This document shows, in pieces, positions 41,166 through 49,660 of a stretch of 64,000 nt of DNA. The notes beneath the pieces were generated by a model that did no database searches, was not told the DNA's origin, and saw nothing but the letters and a program-made list of their open reading frames with translations. Position numbers and translations under genes: made by a program. The stretch's first letter is position 1, and each line of letters starts with the position of its first letter. Source of the stretch: Evtepia gabavorous (GTDB lineage: Bacteria > Bacillota > Clostridia > Oscillospirales > Oscillospiraceae); assembly GCF_003425665.1 (NCBI RefSeq), contig NZ_QQRQ01000005.1, forward strand, positions 1-64,000, given 5' to 3'.

Positions 41166-42638
41166 CTACTTTCTTAATCTATCGCACAGCGGCAGCAATT
41201 CTTCGATTTTGGCAACGATGCGATACTGCTCCTCAAGAGGAGGAATTGCTATAATTACATTTCGGATAGCATCAATCGATATGCTTTCCTGGGCAGTTGC
41301 TTTCTTGTGTTTTGTCAATTCGGCATATCCGTATGTGCTCTTTAAGTACCACAAAACATATTCTTCCAGCACAAAAGTTTGTATGTCAGAATTAAGCAGT
41401 TCTATTTTACCAACATTAGAGCCAAGATGCGCTTTGAATGATCCATCAAATATTGCAATATTTCCGATTGTACCGACATAAGGCGTCAGCAGACACTTCT
41501 TTGCTATTTGGCTGCGAGGCAGTTCATCCGAAATGCTTTTGGGGATATAGCTCTCAAAAGAAAGAACTAATTTTCCGTTTTGAACATTTTTCCCCTTAAA
41601 TAATGGAATTCCATCTGCGACGAGGTTATCAGCAATATATTTCGTATATTCAAATCCAGCCAACTTTGTAACAAACGCAATATCATCAATATAGCAGACC
41701 TTCCAAGGCTGCGGAAAATCAAACGGAATAGCTGCCTCAGAAATAGGCTCTAAAGCTCTTGTTTTCTTCAGCCTACCATCCTTGATTAGGTTCTTCTTGT
41801 ACACTTGGATCTGCTGGTACAGTTCCTCGCCGGTGCCTTCTTCGGTTCGCTGCTCCACCAGCTTACCCTGAATGGCATATTGCAAGATGGACTTCTTCAT
41901 GTCCTCCGGGAACTTGGCGTTAAACTGCTCCAGCTTTTCATAGGCAACAGCATAGCGGTCAACCAGAAGGAGGAGTTCCTCAATCTTCGCTACAATGCGT
42001 TTTTGCTCGGCAAGAGGAGGGAGTGGTACAACTTGGTTTTTAACAGTATCTCCTGTAATAGCAACAAAAGTTGTTCCTGTTGCTTTTTTTATAAAAGCAT
42101 TCTTGAAGCACCTGAGCCAATTGAGTGTAAATTTTTCATTCATTCCACCCAGTGGTACAACATCACACAGTCCTCTACCAATGCAAAGTTTTCTATTAGT
42201 TATATTTACAATACCGACAGGTGCTCTCACACATAGTAAAACCGAATTAGGCTCAGCAATTTTTTGGGGAGCATTTGTAGTTTGCGGTGATTTACCTATA
42301 TAGTCCTCTCCGAAATAAACTTTCCCTTGATGAAATTCCATACCATCAGGACTTTCAGAAACACTTTTCCCATCTGGTGATTGTCCCATGATCAAGTTGA
42401 AAATATTTCCCAATCGTGTCCACTTCCAGCTCTCCGGAATATCAAAAGGAATTTCATCTTCGGAAATCTCCGCCAATGGTTTTCCCTTTTTGATTTTCTT
42501 TTCCTGTATCAGCCGTTGCCTCTCTGCCTGAATCTGCTGATACAGTTCCTCGCCAGTGCCTTCTTCTGGTCTCTGCTCCACCAGCTTGCCTTGTATGGCA
42601 TACTGCAAAATGCTCGCTTTCAACTGTTCCGGTGTCAT
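41166..42638 (-). CDS. hsdS: Type I restriction enzyme specificity subunit
   Basis: 490 residues with the two-repeat HsdS plan: each half starts with a near-identical helix block (SILQYAIQGKLVEQR.EEGTGEELYQQIQ, at ~8-38 and ~250-280), then a variable target-recognition domain, and ends with a conserved helix (P.LAEQKRIVAKIEELL and PLEEQYRIVAKIEELLPL). The two domains read the two halves of the target site. The gene overlaps hsdM by 4 bases. Its base composition is clearly more AT-rich than the host's. Confidence 0.93.
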   Translation of the reverse strand: MTPEQLKASILQYAIQGKLVEQRPEEGTGEELYQQIQAERQRLIQEKKIKKGKPLAEISEDEIPFDIPESWKWTRLGNIFNLIMGQSPDGKSVSESPDGMEFHQGKVYFGEDYIGKSPQTTNAPQKIAEPNSVLLCVRAPVGIVNITNRKLCIGRGLCDVVPLGGMNEKFTLNWLRCFKNAFIKKATGTTFVAITGDTVKNQVVPLPPLAEQKRIVAKIEELLLLVDRYAVAYEKLEQFNAKFPEDMKKSILQYAIQGKLVEQRTEEGTGEELYQQIQVYKKNLIKDGRLKKTRALEPISEAAIPFDFPQPWKVCYIDDIAFVTKLAGFEYTKYIADNLVADGIPLFKGKNVQNGKLVLSFESYIPKSISDELPRSQIAKKCLLTPYVGTIGNIAIFDGSFKAHLGSNVGKIELLNSDIQTFVLEEYVLWYLKSTYGYAELTKHKKATAQESISIDAIRNVIIAIPPLEEQYRIVAKIEELLPLCDRLRK

Positions 42639-44155
42639 TCAATTACACCTCCCGGCAGCAGGGCTTCCAGTTCCGCCAGCACCTTGTCGATTTCCGCATT
42701 GAGGGTGGTTCTTCTCTCCTGATACTCTCGGATGGTATCCAGCGGATCAAGGATTTCTTCTTCCTCATGGGGATAACCGCACAGATCGATGTTACAGCCC
42801 TGTTCGTTCAGCAGATACTCTGCGGTAAACTTCTGCGCCTTGAAGTTTTCGCCATCTGGAATTTCCTTTCGGTCATTCCACCAGGCAATGCAATCATCAA
42901 AATGTTTCAGCTCCATGGGCTTCGTCTTGGAGAAGTGCTTTCTGTCGGACGGAATATCCACCCGATAAAACCATGTCTCTGTGGTCGGCTTGGTGTTGTC
43001 AAAAAACAGCAGATTGGTGGTGATTGAGGTGTAAGGGCTGAACACAGAGCCGGGCAGCCGGACAACCGTGTGCAGATTGAACTGGGAAATGAGCTTCTTC
43101 TTGATGTTCACCTTGGCGTTGTCCAGACCGAACAGGAAACCGTCCGGCACGACAACAGCAGCCCTGCCCTTCTTCTTCAAGCGGTACATGATGACTGACA
43201 TAAAAAGGTCTGCGGTCTCGGCGCTTGCCAAATCGTCAGGGAAGAAGCCCTGAATGGACTTGTCCTCATGCCCGCCGTAGGGCGGGTTCATCAGGATCAC
43301 ATCAAACTTGTCCTCGTCCGTGTAGTCCAGCAGATTGTGTTTCAGCGAGTTCATGTGGTAGATATTCGGAACCTCAATGTCATGCAGCAGCATATTGGTC
43401 ACGCACAGCAGATAGGGAAAGGGCTTCTTCTCAACGCCATAAATGCTGTCATCAAGCTGCTTCTGCGCGGTGGTGTCCGTTACCTGCCCCGAGAGCTGCC
43501 CCAGCCACGAAGTGATAAATCCACCGGTGCCGCAGGCGAAGTCTGCCATCTTTTCGCCCAGCTGCGGCTTTATCATCAATGCCATAAACTCGGTGACTGC
43601 TCTCGGCGTGTAAAACTCACCGGAAGAACCGGCAGATTGCAGCTCCCGCAAAATCTCCTCATAGACAAAGCCAAAAGCGTGGCTTTCCTTCACATCGTCA
43701 AATGCAATCTCGTCAATGACATCAATGACCTGACGAAGATAAACGCCGTCCTTCATATAGTTGTTGGCGTCCTCAAAGGCGGATTTGACAATGGCTTTCT
43801 TAATTGGCGTATCGGGTGTCACCTTGATCCCCTCATAGAGAACCGCATCCCCGTCCTTCACATCATTGCCTTTCAGCACCGGGAACAGAATGTTGTTGAC
43901 GAAGTTCAGCAGCTTGTCCCCCGTCATGGCGTGACCGTTGCTGTCGGCTTTTGCCCAATTTCTCCATCGCAATGCTTCGGGAATGATGGATTCGTAGTCG
44001 TCCTCGTTCAGCTCCCAATCATCTTCCTTTGCGTCATAGACTTTCAGAAAGAGCATCCACACCATCTGCTCAATTCTCTGGGCGTCACCATTGATCCCTG
44101 CGTCCATACGCATAATATCTCTGATGCGTTTTATAAATCCTGACTGCATCGCCAT
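42635..44155 (-). CDS. hsdM: Type I restriction-modification methyltransferase subunit
   Basis: 506 residues, N6-adenine methyltransferase. SAM motif FACGTGGFITSWL near 208 and the catalytic NPPYGG near 293; N-terminal HsdM helical domain; C-terminal helices for HsdS contact (DTIREYQERRTTLNAEIDKVLAELE). All motifs intact, so modification can continue although hsdR is interrupted. One base separates it from the hsdR stop. Confidence 0.95.
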   Translation of the reverse strand: MAMQSGFIKRIRDIMRMDAGINGDAQRIEQMVWMLFLKVYDAKEDDWELNEDDYESIIPEALRWRNWAKADSNGHAMTGDKLLNFVNNILFPVLKGNDVKDGDAVLYEGIKVTPDTPIKKAIVKSAFEDANNYMKDGVYLRQVIDVIDEIAFDDVKESHAFGFVYEEILRELQSAGSSGEFYTPRAVTEFMALMIKPQLGEKMADFACGTGGFITSWLGQLSGQVTDTTAQKQLDDSIYGVEKKPFPYLLCVTNMLLHDIEVPNIYHMNSLKHNLLDYTDEDKFDVILMNPPYGGHEDKSIQGFFPDDLASAETADLFMSVIMYRLKKKGRAAVVVPDGFLFGLDNAKVNIKKKLISQFNLHTVVRLPGSVFSPYTSITTNLLFFDNTKPTTETWFYRVDIPSDRKHFSKTKPMELKHFDDCIAWWNDRKEIPDGENFKAQKFTAEYLLNEQGCNIDLCGYPHEEEEILDPLDTIREYQERRTTLNAEIDKVLAELEALLPGGVIE

Positions 44156-44156
44156 A

Positions 44157-46332
44157 TTAAACTACCTCAAATTCATAGATACTTTCTTCCAGCTCCCTGA
44201 TGGCTGCTTCGTACTGCGCCTTGCCGCCAAACAGCTTGACGATCTTTGCGGGCTTCCCAAAGTTCGCAAAATCGGCAAGGGACAGAACCTTAATATCCTC
44301 AACCTCGGTAATGCCCTGATTCATGTACTTATCCAAAAGGATACCCAGAACCGCCTGCGCTTCGGCAGAATACTTGCTGAAGAAGTCTTTTTTCTTCACC
44401 TTGCTGGCCCGTTCTTCGCGGGTCAGCGGCTTTTTGCCGTATGCCACATAGCAGATGAAATCGAAATCGTCCACATCTTCCATCCCTTGGTCTGCCTTCA
44501 ACGCTTTGAGGTCAATGCCCATCGCCGTGAAAGATTCCTCAATGGTTTTCTTCTTGTCCGACGCTTTCCACTTGCGGATAAAATCGGACAGGGAAGCGTA
44601 TTCACCCTTGATATTGGTTCTGGTGTAGTCGATAATATCCTCCTGCTTAAGCAGCTTGCCATTCGCATCATAGACAGAAACGGTCTTATTGATAATCTTT
44701 ACCTTGCAGCCGTCCCTGTCCACGATGGGCGTTTCCACAGGATCATCGGGAGGATTCTTCCCACCACCGCCGTGGCCGCCGCCCTTTGGCTTGGCGCCGC
44801 CATGCTCAAAACCCTCGTGCTGCTCAACCGGACCGTCCCACTCAGGGTCGGTGAACAGCCTTGTCACATTCCGAAAGTCCATCACGACAAAGTGTGTCTT
44901 GCCCTCCTTTTCTCGGATACGGGTTCCTCGTCCGATCATCTGTTTGAACGTGGTCATGCTCTCCACAGTCTTATCAAGAACAATGAGCTTGGTCATCTTG
45001 CAGTCTGCGCCGGTGGAAAGCAGTTCCGATGTGGTTGCAATCACGGGATATGGTTCGGATACAGAGATGAAATAGTCAAGTTTGGACTTGCCGTACACAT
45101 CTGAGCCGGTAATTCTCACGCAATAGTCCGGATTCTCCTTCACCATATCCTGATTGTCGTTGACAAGGGCAATTTTCATGCGCTCTGCATGGTCTTCGGA
45201 AGCGCAGAACACGATGGTTTTCTGCATTCTGTCGGTGCTTTTCAGATATTCCGTGATCTCTCTGGCGACCTCATCAATACGGTCTTGGAGAATGATGGTG
45301 TAATCATAATCCCGGTTGTTGTAAATTCGGTCTTCAATGACATTGCCAAAAATATCGGTCTGTCCCTGGTATGGTCTCCAGCCGTCTCCGATGTTGGTTG
45401 TAATATTGATGACCTTAAACGGGGCAAGGAAGCCGTCCTCAATCCCCTGTTTTAAGCTGTAAATATAAACCGGCTCTCCAAAGTAGTCGATATTGGATAC
45501 CTTTTCACTCTCCTTCGGGGTGGCGGTCATTCCGATCTGCGTTGCCGAAGTAAAATACTCCAAAACCCTACGCCAGTTGCTGTCCTCCTTGGCACTGCCG
45601 CGGTGACACTCGTCTACAATAATAAGGTTGAAATATTCTGCCGGTATCTGCCTGAAATGTTCTTCGTCATTCTGCCCTACCATCTGATGGTAGAGGGCAA
45701 AATTCACTTCATGGGAAGCAATCTTGCTCAGGCATTCCTTATCGGAGAAGTCCACCTTGTAGATGGTCTTTTCAAGGGGGGCGAAGTCCTGCAAAATGCT
45801 TTGGTCAACCAGAATGTTCCGGTCTGCCAGATATAAAACCCTCTTTTTTAGGTCAGAACGGAGCAGCCGATAGACAATCTGAAACGCTGTATAGGTCTTG
45901 CCGGTTCCGGTAGCCATAACAAGCAGCAATCTCTGCTGTCCTCTTGCGATTGCTTCCACCGTTCTGTTCACAGCGTTTCGCTGATAATATCTTGGCGGAT
46001 ACGTGCTTTGAGATGAATAATACGGCTGGGTAACAATTTTCTTTTCCAAGGCAGAAATGCCCTTGCCGCCATTCAACTCCGCATAGTAGCGTGCAATCAG
46101 CTCGTCCTGTGTCGGAAATTTTTCCAATGCAATCTGCTGTTCCTGCCCGGTCAGGAAATCATGCTCATAGAACGCGTCGCCGTTTGACGAATATGCAAAC
46201 GGCAAGTCCATCATCTGAGCGTATGTCATCGCTTGCTGCAATCCATGAGATACAGAGTGGTTGTTGTCCTTTGCTTCCACAACGGCAATCGGCTTGCCAT
46301 CGTTTAAGTACAGCAAATAATCGGCAAACTTG
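44157..46332 (-). pseudogene. hsdR: Type I restriction subunit, 3' part cut off by the mobile element
   Basis: About 724 residues remain in frame: the end of the nuclease domain (GKPIAVVEAKD, the E-x-K part of PD-ExK), the helicase with ATGTGKT and DECH boxes, MTATPKE, motif VI-like MIGRGTRIREKEG, and the C-terminal domain. The frame begins at FADYLLYLNDG in the middle of the nuclease fold; element sequence upstream has an in-frame TAA and no start with a ribosome site. The missing N-terminus is at 56202-56362. Confidence 0.92.
46327..46332. repeat. Attachment-site copy, left end of the element
   Basis: AACTTG, repeated at 56196-56201. Joining left flank through this copy to DNA right of the other copy gives minus-strand codons AGC AAA CCC AAG TTT GCC GAT, restoring SKPKFAD in hsdR. 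Confidence 0.85.
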
Positions 46333-46408
46333 AATTTATATAATTATTCCTCTAACTTTCCCCATTTTATAGGCTTTCCCGCCTGTCCATTAGTGAAATG
46401 ATATGTAG

Positions 46409-46458
46409 TTTCCCTTATTTTTGCCCTTATGAGATAATCACAAGGGAAATAAGGGAAA
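46409..46458. repeat. Left integrase arm-site cluster
   Basis: TTTCCCTTATTTTT (46409-46422) and, inverted, CAAGGGAAATAAGGGAAA (46441-46458). The same words occur near the right end (56023-56099), as expected for integrase arm-binding sites. Confidence 0.6.
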
Positions 46459-46462
46459 TTTT

Positions 46463-47758
46463 TTAGTCATTGCCCACCACTTTATCAAGAAGCCGAACTG
46501 ATTTTCGTTTCGCATCTCTTGTGGAGTGAGCATAGACGTTCATTGTGGTACTGACATCTGAGTGTCCCAACAATTCCTGCACATCTTTTGGGGCAGCTCC
46601 ATTTGCTAAAAGGTTGCTTGTATAGGTGTGACGTAACTGGTGGAAATGAAAGCCTTCAAATCCCTCTAATGTTTTTGCCACCTTTCTGCAAACAGTCCCC
46701 AAAGTAGTTGGAAGTTCCAAACAACCATCCGGTCTTAAACAGACGAAAGAAATTTCTTTATAATCTGTCGGGACTTCCTCTGTTCTGTCTAAACAATAAT
46801 ATTCGTAGTACACTCTGTTTTTCTCTTTGACCTCTTTGTAGTAGTTCGTGTGATAAAGTTCTCCGTACTGCATTCGATTTTTTAACTGCTCTTTCCGGGC
46901 ATTACGGAAAATCTCTACCAGTGTATCTCCAAAATCAACAACCCTTACTTTTTTCCGCTTGGTTGGTCCGATGATATATTTGCGCTTTGAGCCATCATAT
47001 CGGATGCTGCGTCTTATGGTAAGGCATTGTTCTTCCAGATTTACGTCCTGCCATGCCAAACCGCAGGCTTCTCCAATACGAAGCCCGGCATAATAGGCTA
47101 TCTGGATTGGAAGTATTGCGGCTGGGTTCTTTTTTTGCAGATAAGCAAGCAATCTTTCATAATCTTCTCGTGAAATTGGTTGGACATTTCCGTCCATATC
47201 CTCATCGGAAAACAAATCCACTTCATCCGTCTGATACCGCAGTTTAATATACTGCATGGGATTGAACGTAATATACTGCTTTGGAAATACTGCAAAACGG
47301 AAGGACTGCTGCATGACTGCGGAAAAAGAATGGATATAATCTTTGCTGTAACCCTTTCTCTCTTTTCCGTCGGGATGAACTCCCCCGAAGGAAAGCAAAT
47401 CGAAGAAGGATTGCAAATGTTCAGAGGTTACATTTTTCAGTTTCCGTTCTGCCAATGGGTGTTTCTTGATATTTCGGATTGTTCCGAGGTAATTCTCCAC
47501 CGTACCATTGCTGAGCGTACCTGTTTTTAATTCCTCCTCTGCCCACACATCCAAAAGCTGTCCGACTGTGAGATTTTCCGCTTTGGCAACAAATTTCTTT
47601 TTCTCATAATCATCCATTGCCTGACGGAGCAGCTTTTCAGTTTCACTTTTGCTTTCTGTTCCAACGCATTCTTTCTGAACAAGATTGCCGCTTGCGTCCT
47701 CTACATAGAAGCGGTAGTACCATTTCTTTCCTTTTTTTCTTACAGATCCTTTTGCCAT
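46463..47758 (-). CDS. int: Tyrosine recombinase (Tn916-type integrase)
   Basis: 431 residues. N-terminal arm-binding domain (GSVRKKGKKWYYRFY), SAM-like core-binding domain (~60-170), and the catalytic domain with Arg in AGLRIGEACGL, HQLRHTYTS, and HSDVSTTMNVYAH with the nucleophile Tyr. It cuts and joins the attachment sites. ATG 47758 starts the conserved domain; the upstream ATG 47788 lacks a site. It is next to the left end and reads toward it. Confidence 0.93.
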   Translation of the reverse strand: MAKGSVRKKGKKWYYRFYVEDASGNLVQKECVGTESKSETEKLLRQAMDDYEKKKFVAKAENLTVGQLLDVWAEEELKTGTLSNGTVENYLGTIRNIKKHPLAERKLKNVTSEHLQSFFDLLSFGGVHPDGKERKGYSKDYIHSFSAVMQQSFRFAVFPKQYITFNPMQYIKLRYQTDEVDLFSDEDMDGNVQPISREDYERLLAYLQKKNPAAILPIQIAYYAGLRIGEACGLAWQDVNLEEQCLTIRRSIRYDGSKRKYIIGPTKRKKVRVVDFGDTLVEIFRNARKEQLKNRMQYGELYHTNYYKEVKEKNRVYYEYYCLDRTEEVPTDYKEISFVCLRPDGCLELPTTLGTVCRKVAKTLEGFEGFHFHQLRHTYTSNLLANGAAPKDVQELLGHSDVSTTMNVYAHSTRDAKRKSVRLLDKVVGND

Positions 47759-47844
47759 AATCGTATGTCTCCTTTCGATATTAGACAATCGGAACTGATG
47801 AAATGCTTCGTGCGTGTAAGTATATCATAACTCCGGTTGTCTTA

Positions 47845-48474
47845 CTATACCGATTCGGAATCTTCGTATAAGACTTCTGATAAAAGATTTGCAAGCCTTT
47901 GTTCTGCTGTTTTTGGTTTCTTGGAATAGAGCCTTACAACGTCTGCCATCTCATTAAAAGCATTGATGGTGTGAGTGATTTCCCTTAAGAACATAATCTC
48001 ATTATATTCATCATTCGATTCAAACCCTATTGTTTTGGCAATATCCGTCTGACCAGCATTCCCCTTGAAGTTTTTGCAGGCGAACTGGAAGGAATCCAAA
48101 AACAGACCATATTGTTTTAACATCAGCAGTAATAAATCTTTTGAAAAAGCATCTTCTTCTTTGGTAAGGGCAAGCGGTAACTGTTCCAGAATATCTCCCA
48201 TCGCATCACGAATCTGTAACTCTCTCTTATCCGTAATGTCGGTTTCATATTCATCTGTTTCCCCTTTGAGCCATTCCACAGATACATGGAGTGCTTCCGA
48301 AAGACCTTCCAGCACCATTTTTTTCGTATTGTCAATCGAACCATTCTCATAACGCAGGATTGTAGAAGCGGTAACACCCATCTTTTCTGCGACATAAGGC
48401 TGTGTCAGATTCAATTCCAGACGGCGCTGTTTTACTCTGCTGCCTATCAGCTTGCGTAGTTCTTTATCTTTCAT
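47845..48474 (-). CDS. XRE-family repressor of the element
   Basis: 209 residues. N-terminal helix-turn-helix (SRVKQRRLELNLTQPYVAEKMGVTASTILRYENG) and a helical C-terminus of unknown ligand. AAGGAGG precedes ATG 48474. It is divergent from the excisionase gene, with palindromic sites in both promoters, so it most likely represses excision and itself. Confidence 0.85.
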   Translation of the reverse strand: MKDKELRKLIGSRVKQRRLELNLTQPYVAEKMGVTASTILRYENGSIDNTKKMVLEGLSEALHVSVEWLKGETDEYETDITDKRELQIRDAMGDILEQLPLALTKEEDAFSKDLLLLMLKQYGLFLDSFQFACKNFKGNAGQTDIAKTIGFESNDEYNEIMFLREITHTINAFNEMADVVRLYSKKPKTAEQRLANLLSEVLYEDSESV

Positions 48475-48504
48475 GCTGACTGCCTCCTTTTTCGGTATGT
48501 ATGA

Positions 48505-48626
48505 ATTATAGCATTGTTTTTCTGTAATTGCAATATGCAACTTAAAAATTATTTTTAATATTTCGTAACGCTTGACAAAAAGATATGAAAAGGATATACT
48601 TACATCACAAGAATTGCATAATGCAA
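48505..48626. promoter_or_regulatory. Divergent promoters and repressor operators
   Basis: Minus-strand promoter: TTGCAA (48528-48533), 17 bases, TATAAT (48505-48510). Plus-strand promoter: TTGACA (48572-48577), 17 bases, TATACT (48595-48600). Two related palindromes, TTGCAATATGCAA (48528-48540) and TTGCATAATGCAA (48614-48626), cover the -35 of the first and the leader of the second. Confidence 0.8.
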
Positions 48627-48645
48627 TTTATAAGGAGGTGATTAT

Positions 48646-48876
48646 ATGACGCAAAGAAAAATTGCATTATCCATCGAAGAAGCTGCTGACTATACGGGAA
48701 TCGGCAGAAACACCTTAAGACAGCTTGTAGAATGGAAGAAACTTCCAGTATTAAAGGTTGGTCGCAAAGTCCTGATTAAAACCGATATTCTGGAAATGTT
48801 TATGGAAGCGAATGAAGGTCGTGATTTGAGGGATAGAGGAAATGTAAAAGCCGTAACAAGAACTGCGGCAAATTAA
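48646..48876 (+). CDS. xis: Excisionase / MerR-like helix-turn-helix protein
   Basis: 76 residues, Tn916-Xis-like: SIEEAADYTGIGRNTLRQLVEW then VLKVGRKVLIKTDILEMFME, the winged-helix excisionase domain. TAAGGAGGTG precedes the ATG. It should bend the element end so the integrase excises it. Confidence 0.88.
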   Translation: MTQRKIALSIEEAADYTGIGRNTLRQLVEWKKLPVLKVGRKVLIKTDILEMFMEANEGRDLRDRGNVKAVTRTAAN

Positions 48877-49016
48877 AAAGGCGGCTTCCAAAGAAACCGC
48901 CAAAGGTTCTATCAGACCGAAGCCATGATATACCTACACGCAAGAAGATTATACCATGTGCTTCTTCTGATACGCAACCGAGAACTTATGTTTGTAAAAG
49001 AAAGGGGAATGTAATC

Positions 49017-49331
49017 ATGGCAAAATCAACAAAAAGTTATGAAGAACGAATGCTTGAAATGGAAAAGAAGGAACAGGAAAGCCTTGAAAAAGCAAAACGA
49101 TATGCAGCACAGAAGAAAGAACTTCTGAAACGAAAGAAAGCCGAAGAAAGTAAAAAACGAACCCATAGGCTCTGTCAGGTTGGCGGTGCGGTGGAATCCG
49201 TTCTCGGTGCGCCTATCGAGGAAGAGGACATCCCAAAGCTGATTGGTTTTCTGAAAAAGCAGGAAGCCAATGGGAAATTTTTTTCAAAGGCAATGCAGAA
49301 AGAAACACATACCGATATGGAGGAAGTGTAA
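49017..49331 (+). CDS. Small relaxosome-type accessory protein (DUF3847-like)
   Basis: 104 residues. Long charged helix (EERMLEMEKKEQESLEKAKR) followed by KKRTHRLCQVGGAVESVL, a pattern seen in DUF3847 proteins next to relaxase genes. AAAGGGGA precedes the ATG. It ends ~50 bases before the oriT. DNA binding at oriT is inferred. The short stretch 48877-49016 holds only minor hairpins. Confidence 0.6.
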   Translation: MAKSTKSYEERMLEMEKKEQESLEKAKRYAAQKKELLKRKKAEESKKRTHRLCQVGGAVESVLGAPIEEEDIPKLIGFLKKQEANGKFFSKAMQKETHTDMEEV

Positions 49332-49379
49332 TGGCGGGGGGGGGATGAGTTTTTCATTCCCTTCATTGCTTTTTCATGA

Positions 49380-49411
49380 AGGGCGCACTTATGGACAACC
49401 AGAGGTCGTCC
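49380..49411 (-). other. Origin of transfer (MobQ/RSF1010-type nic region)
   Basis: Minus strand reads GGACGACC-TCT-GGTTGTCC (one mismatched pair) followed by A and TAAGTGCGCCCT, the RSF1010-type nic core, with the inverted repeat on its 5' side as in known MobQ origins. The rest of 49332-49660 holds GC-rich direct repeats (CACTCTTCGCCAGAGG and CACTCTTACGCAGAGG) and a GCCAC/GTGGC dyad. Confidence 0.85.
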
Positions 49412-49660
49412 CAATAAGTTTGCCACAAGTGGCAACCGGTCTTCGCTCACGCTTGCCGGGCTCGTTCCGTCGGCGGGGCTTTCAGCCAGACCTGCTCATG
49501 CCGCAGGAGGCACTCTTCGCCAGAGGGGCGCATTCCATGCAGGCTGCTATGCGCAGGGCACTCTTACGCAGAGGGCGTTCCGGCAATACTGCTTTTTCTA
49601 AAACTGAAAGCAATGTTGCCGGAAATCTATGCCGGATGTGCAGAAAGGGGGAATCCAGAC

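Noticed and set aside
44091-45104. 337-codon plus-strand frame opposite hsdR/hsdM
   Set aside because: Antisense shadow of genes with clear helicase and methyltransferase motifs.
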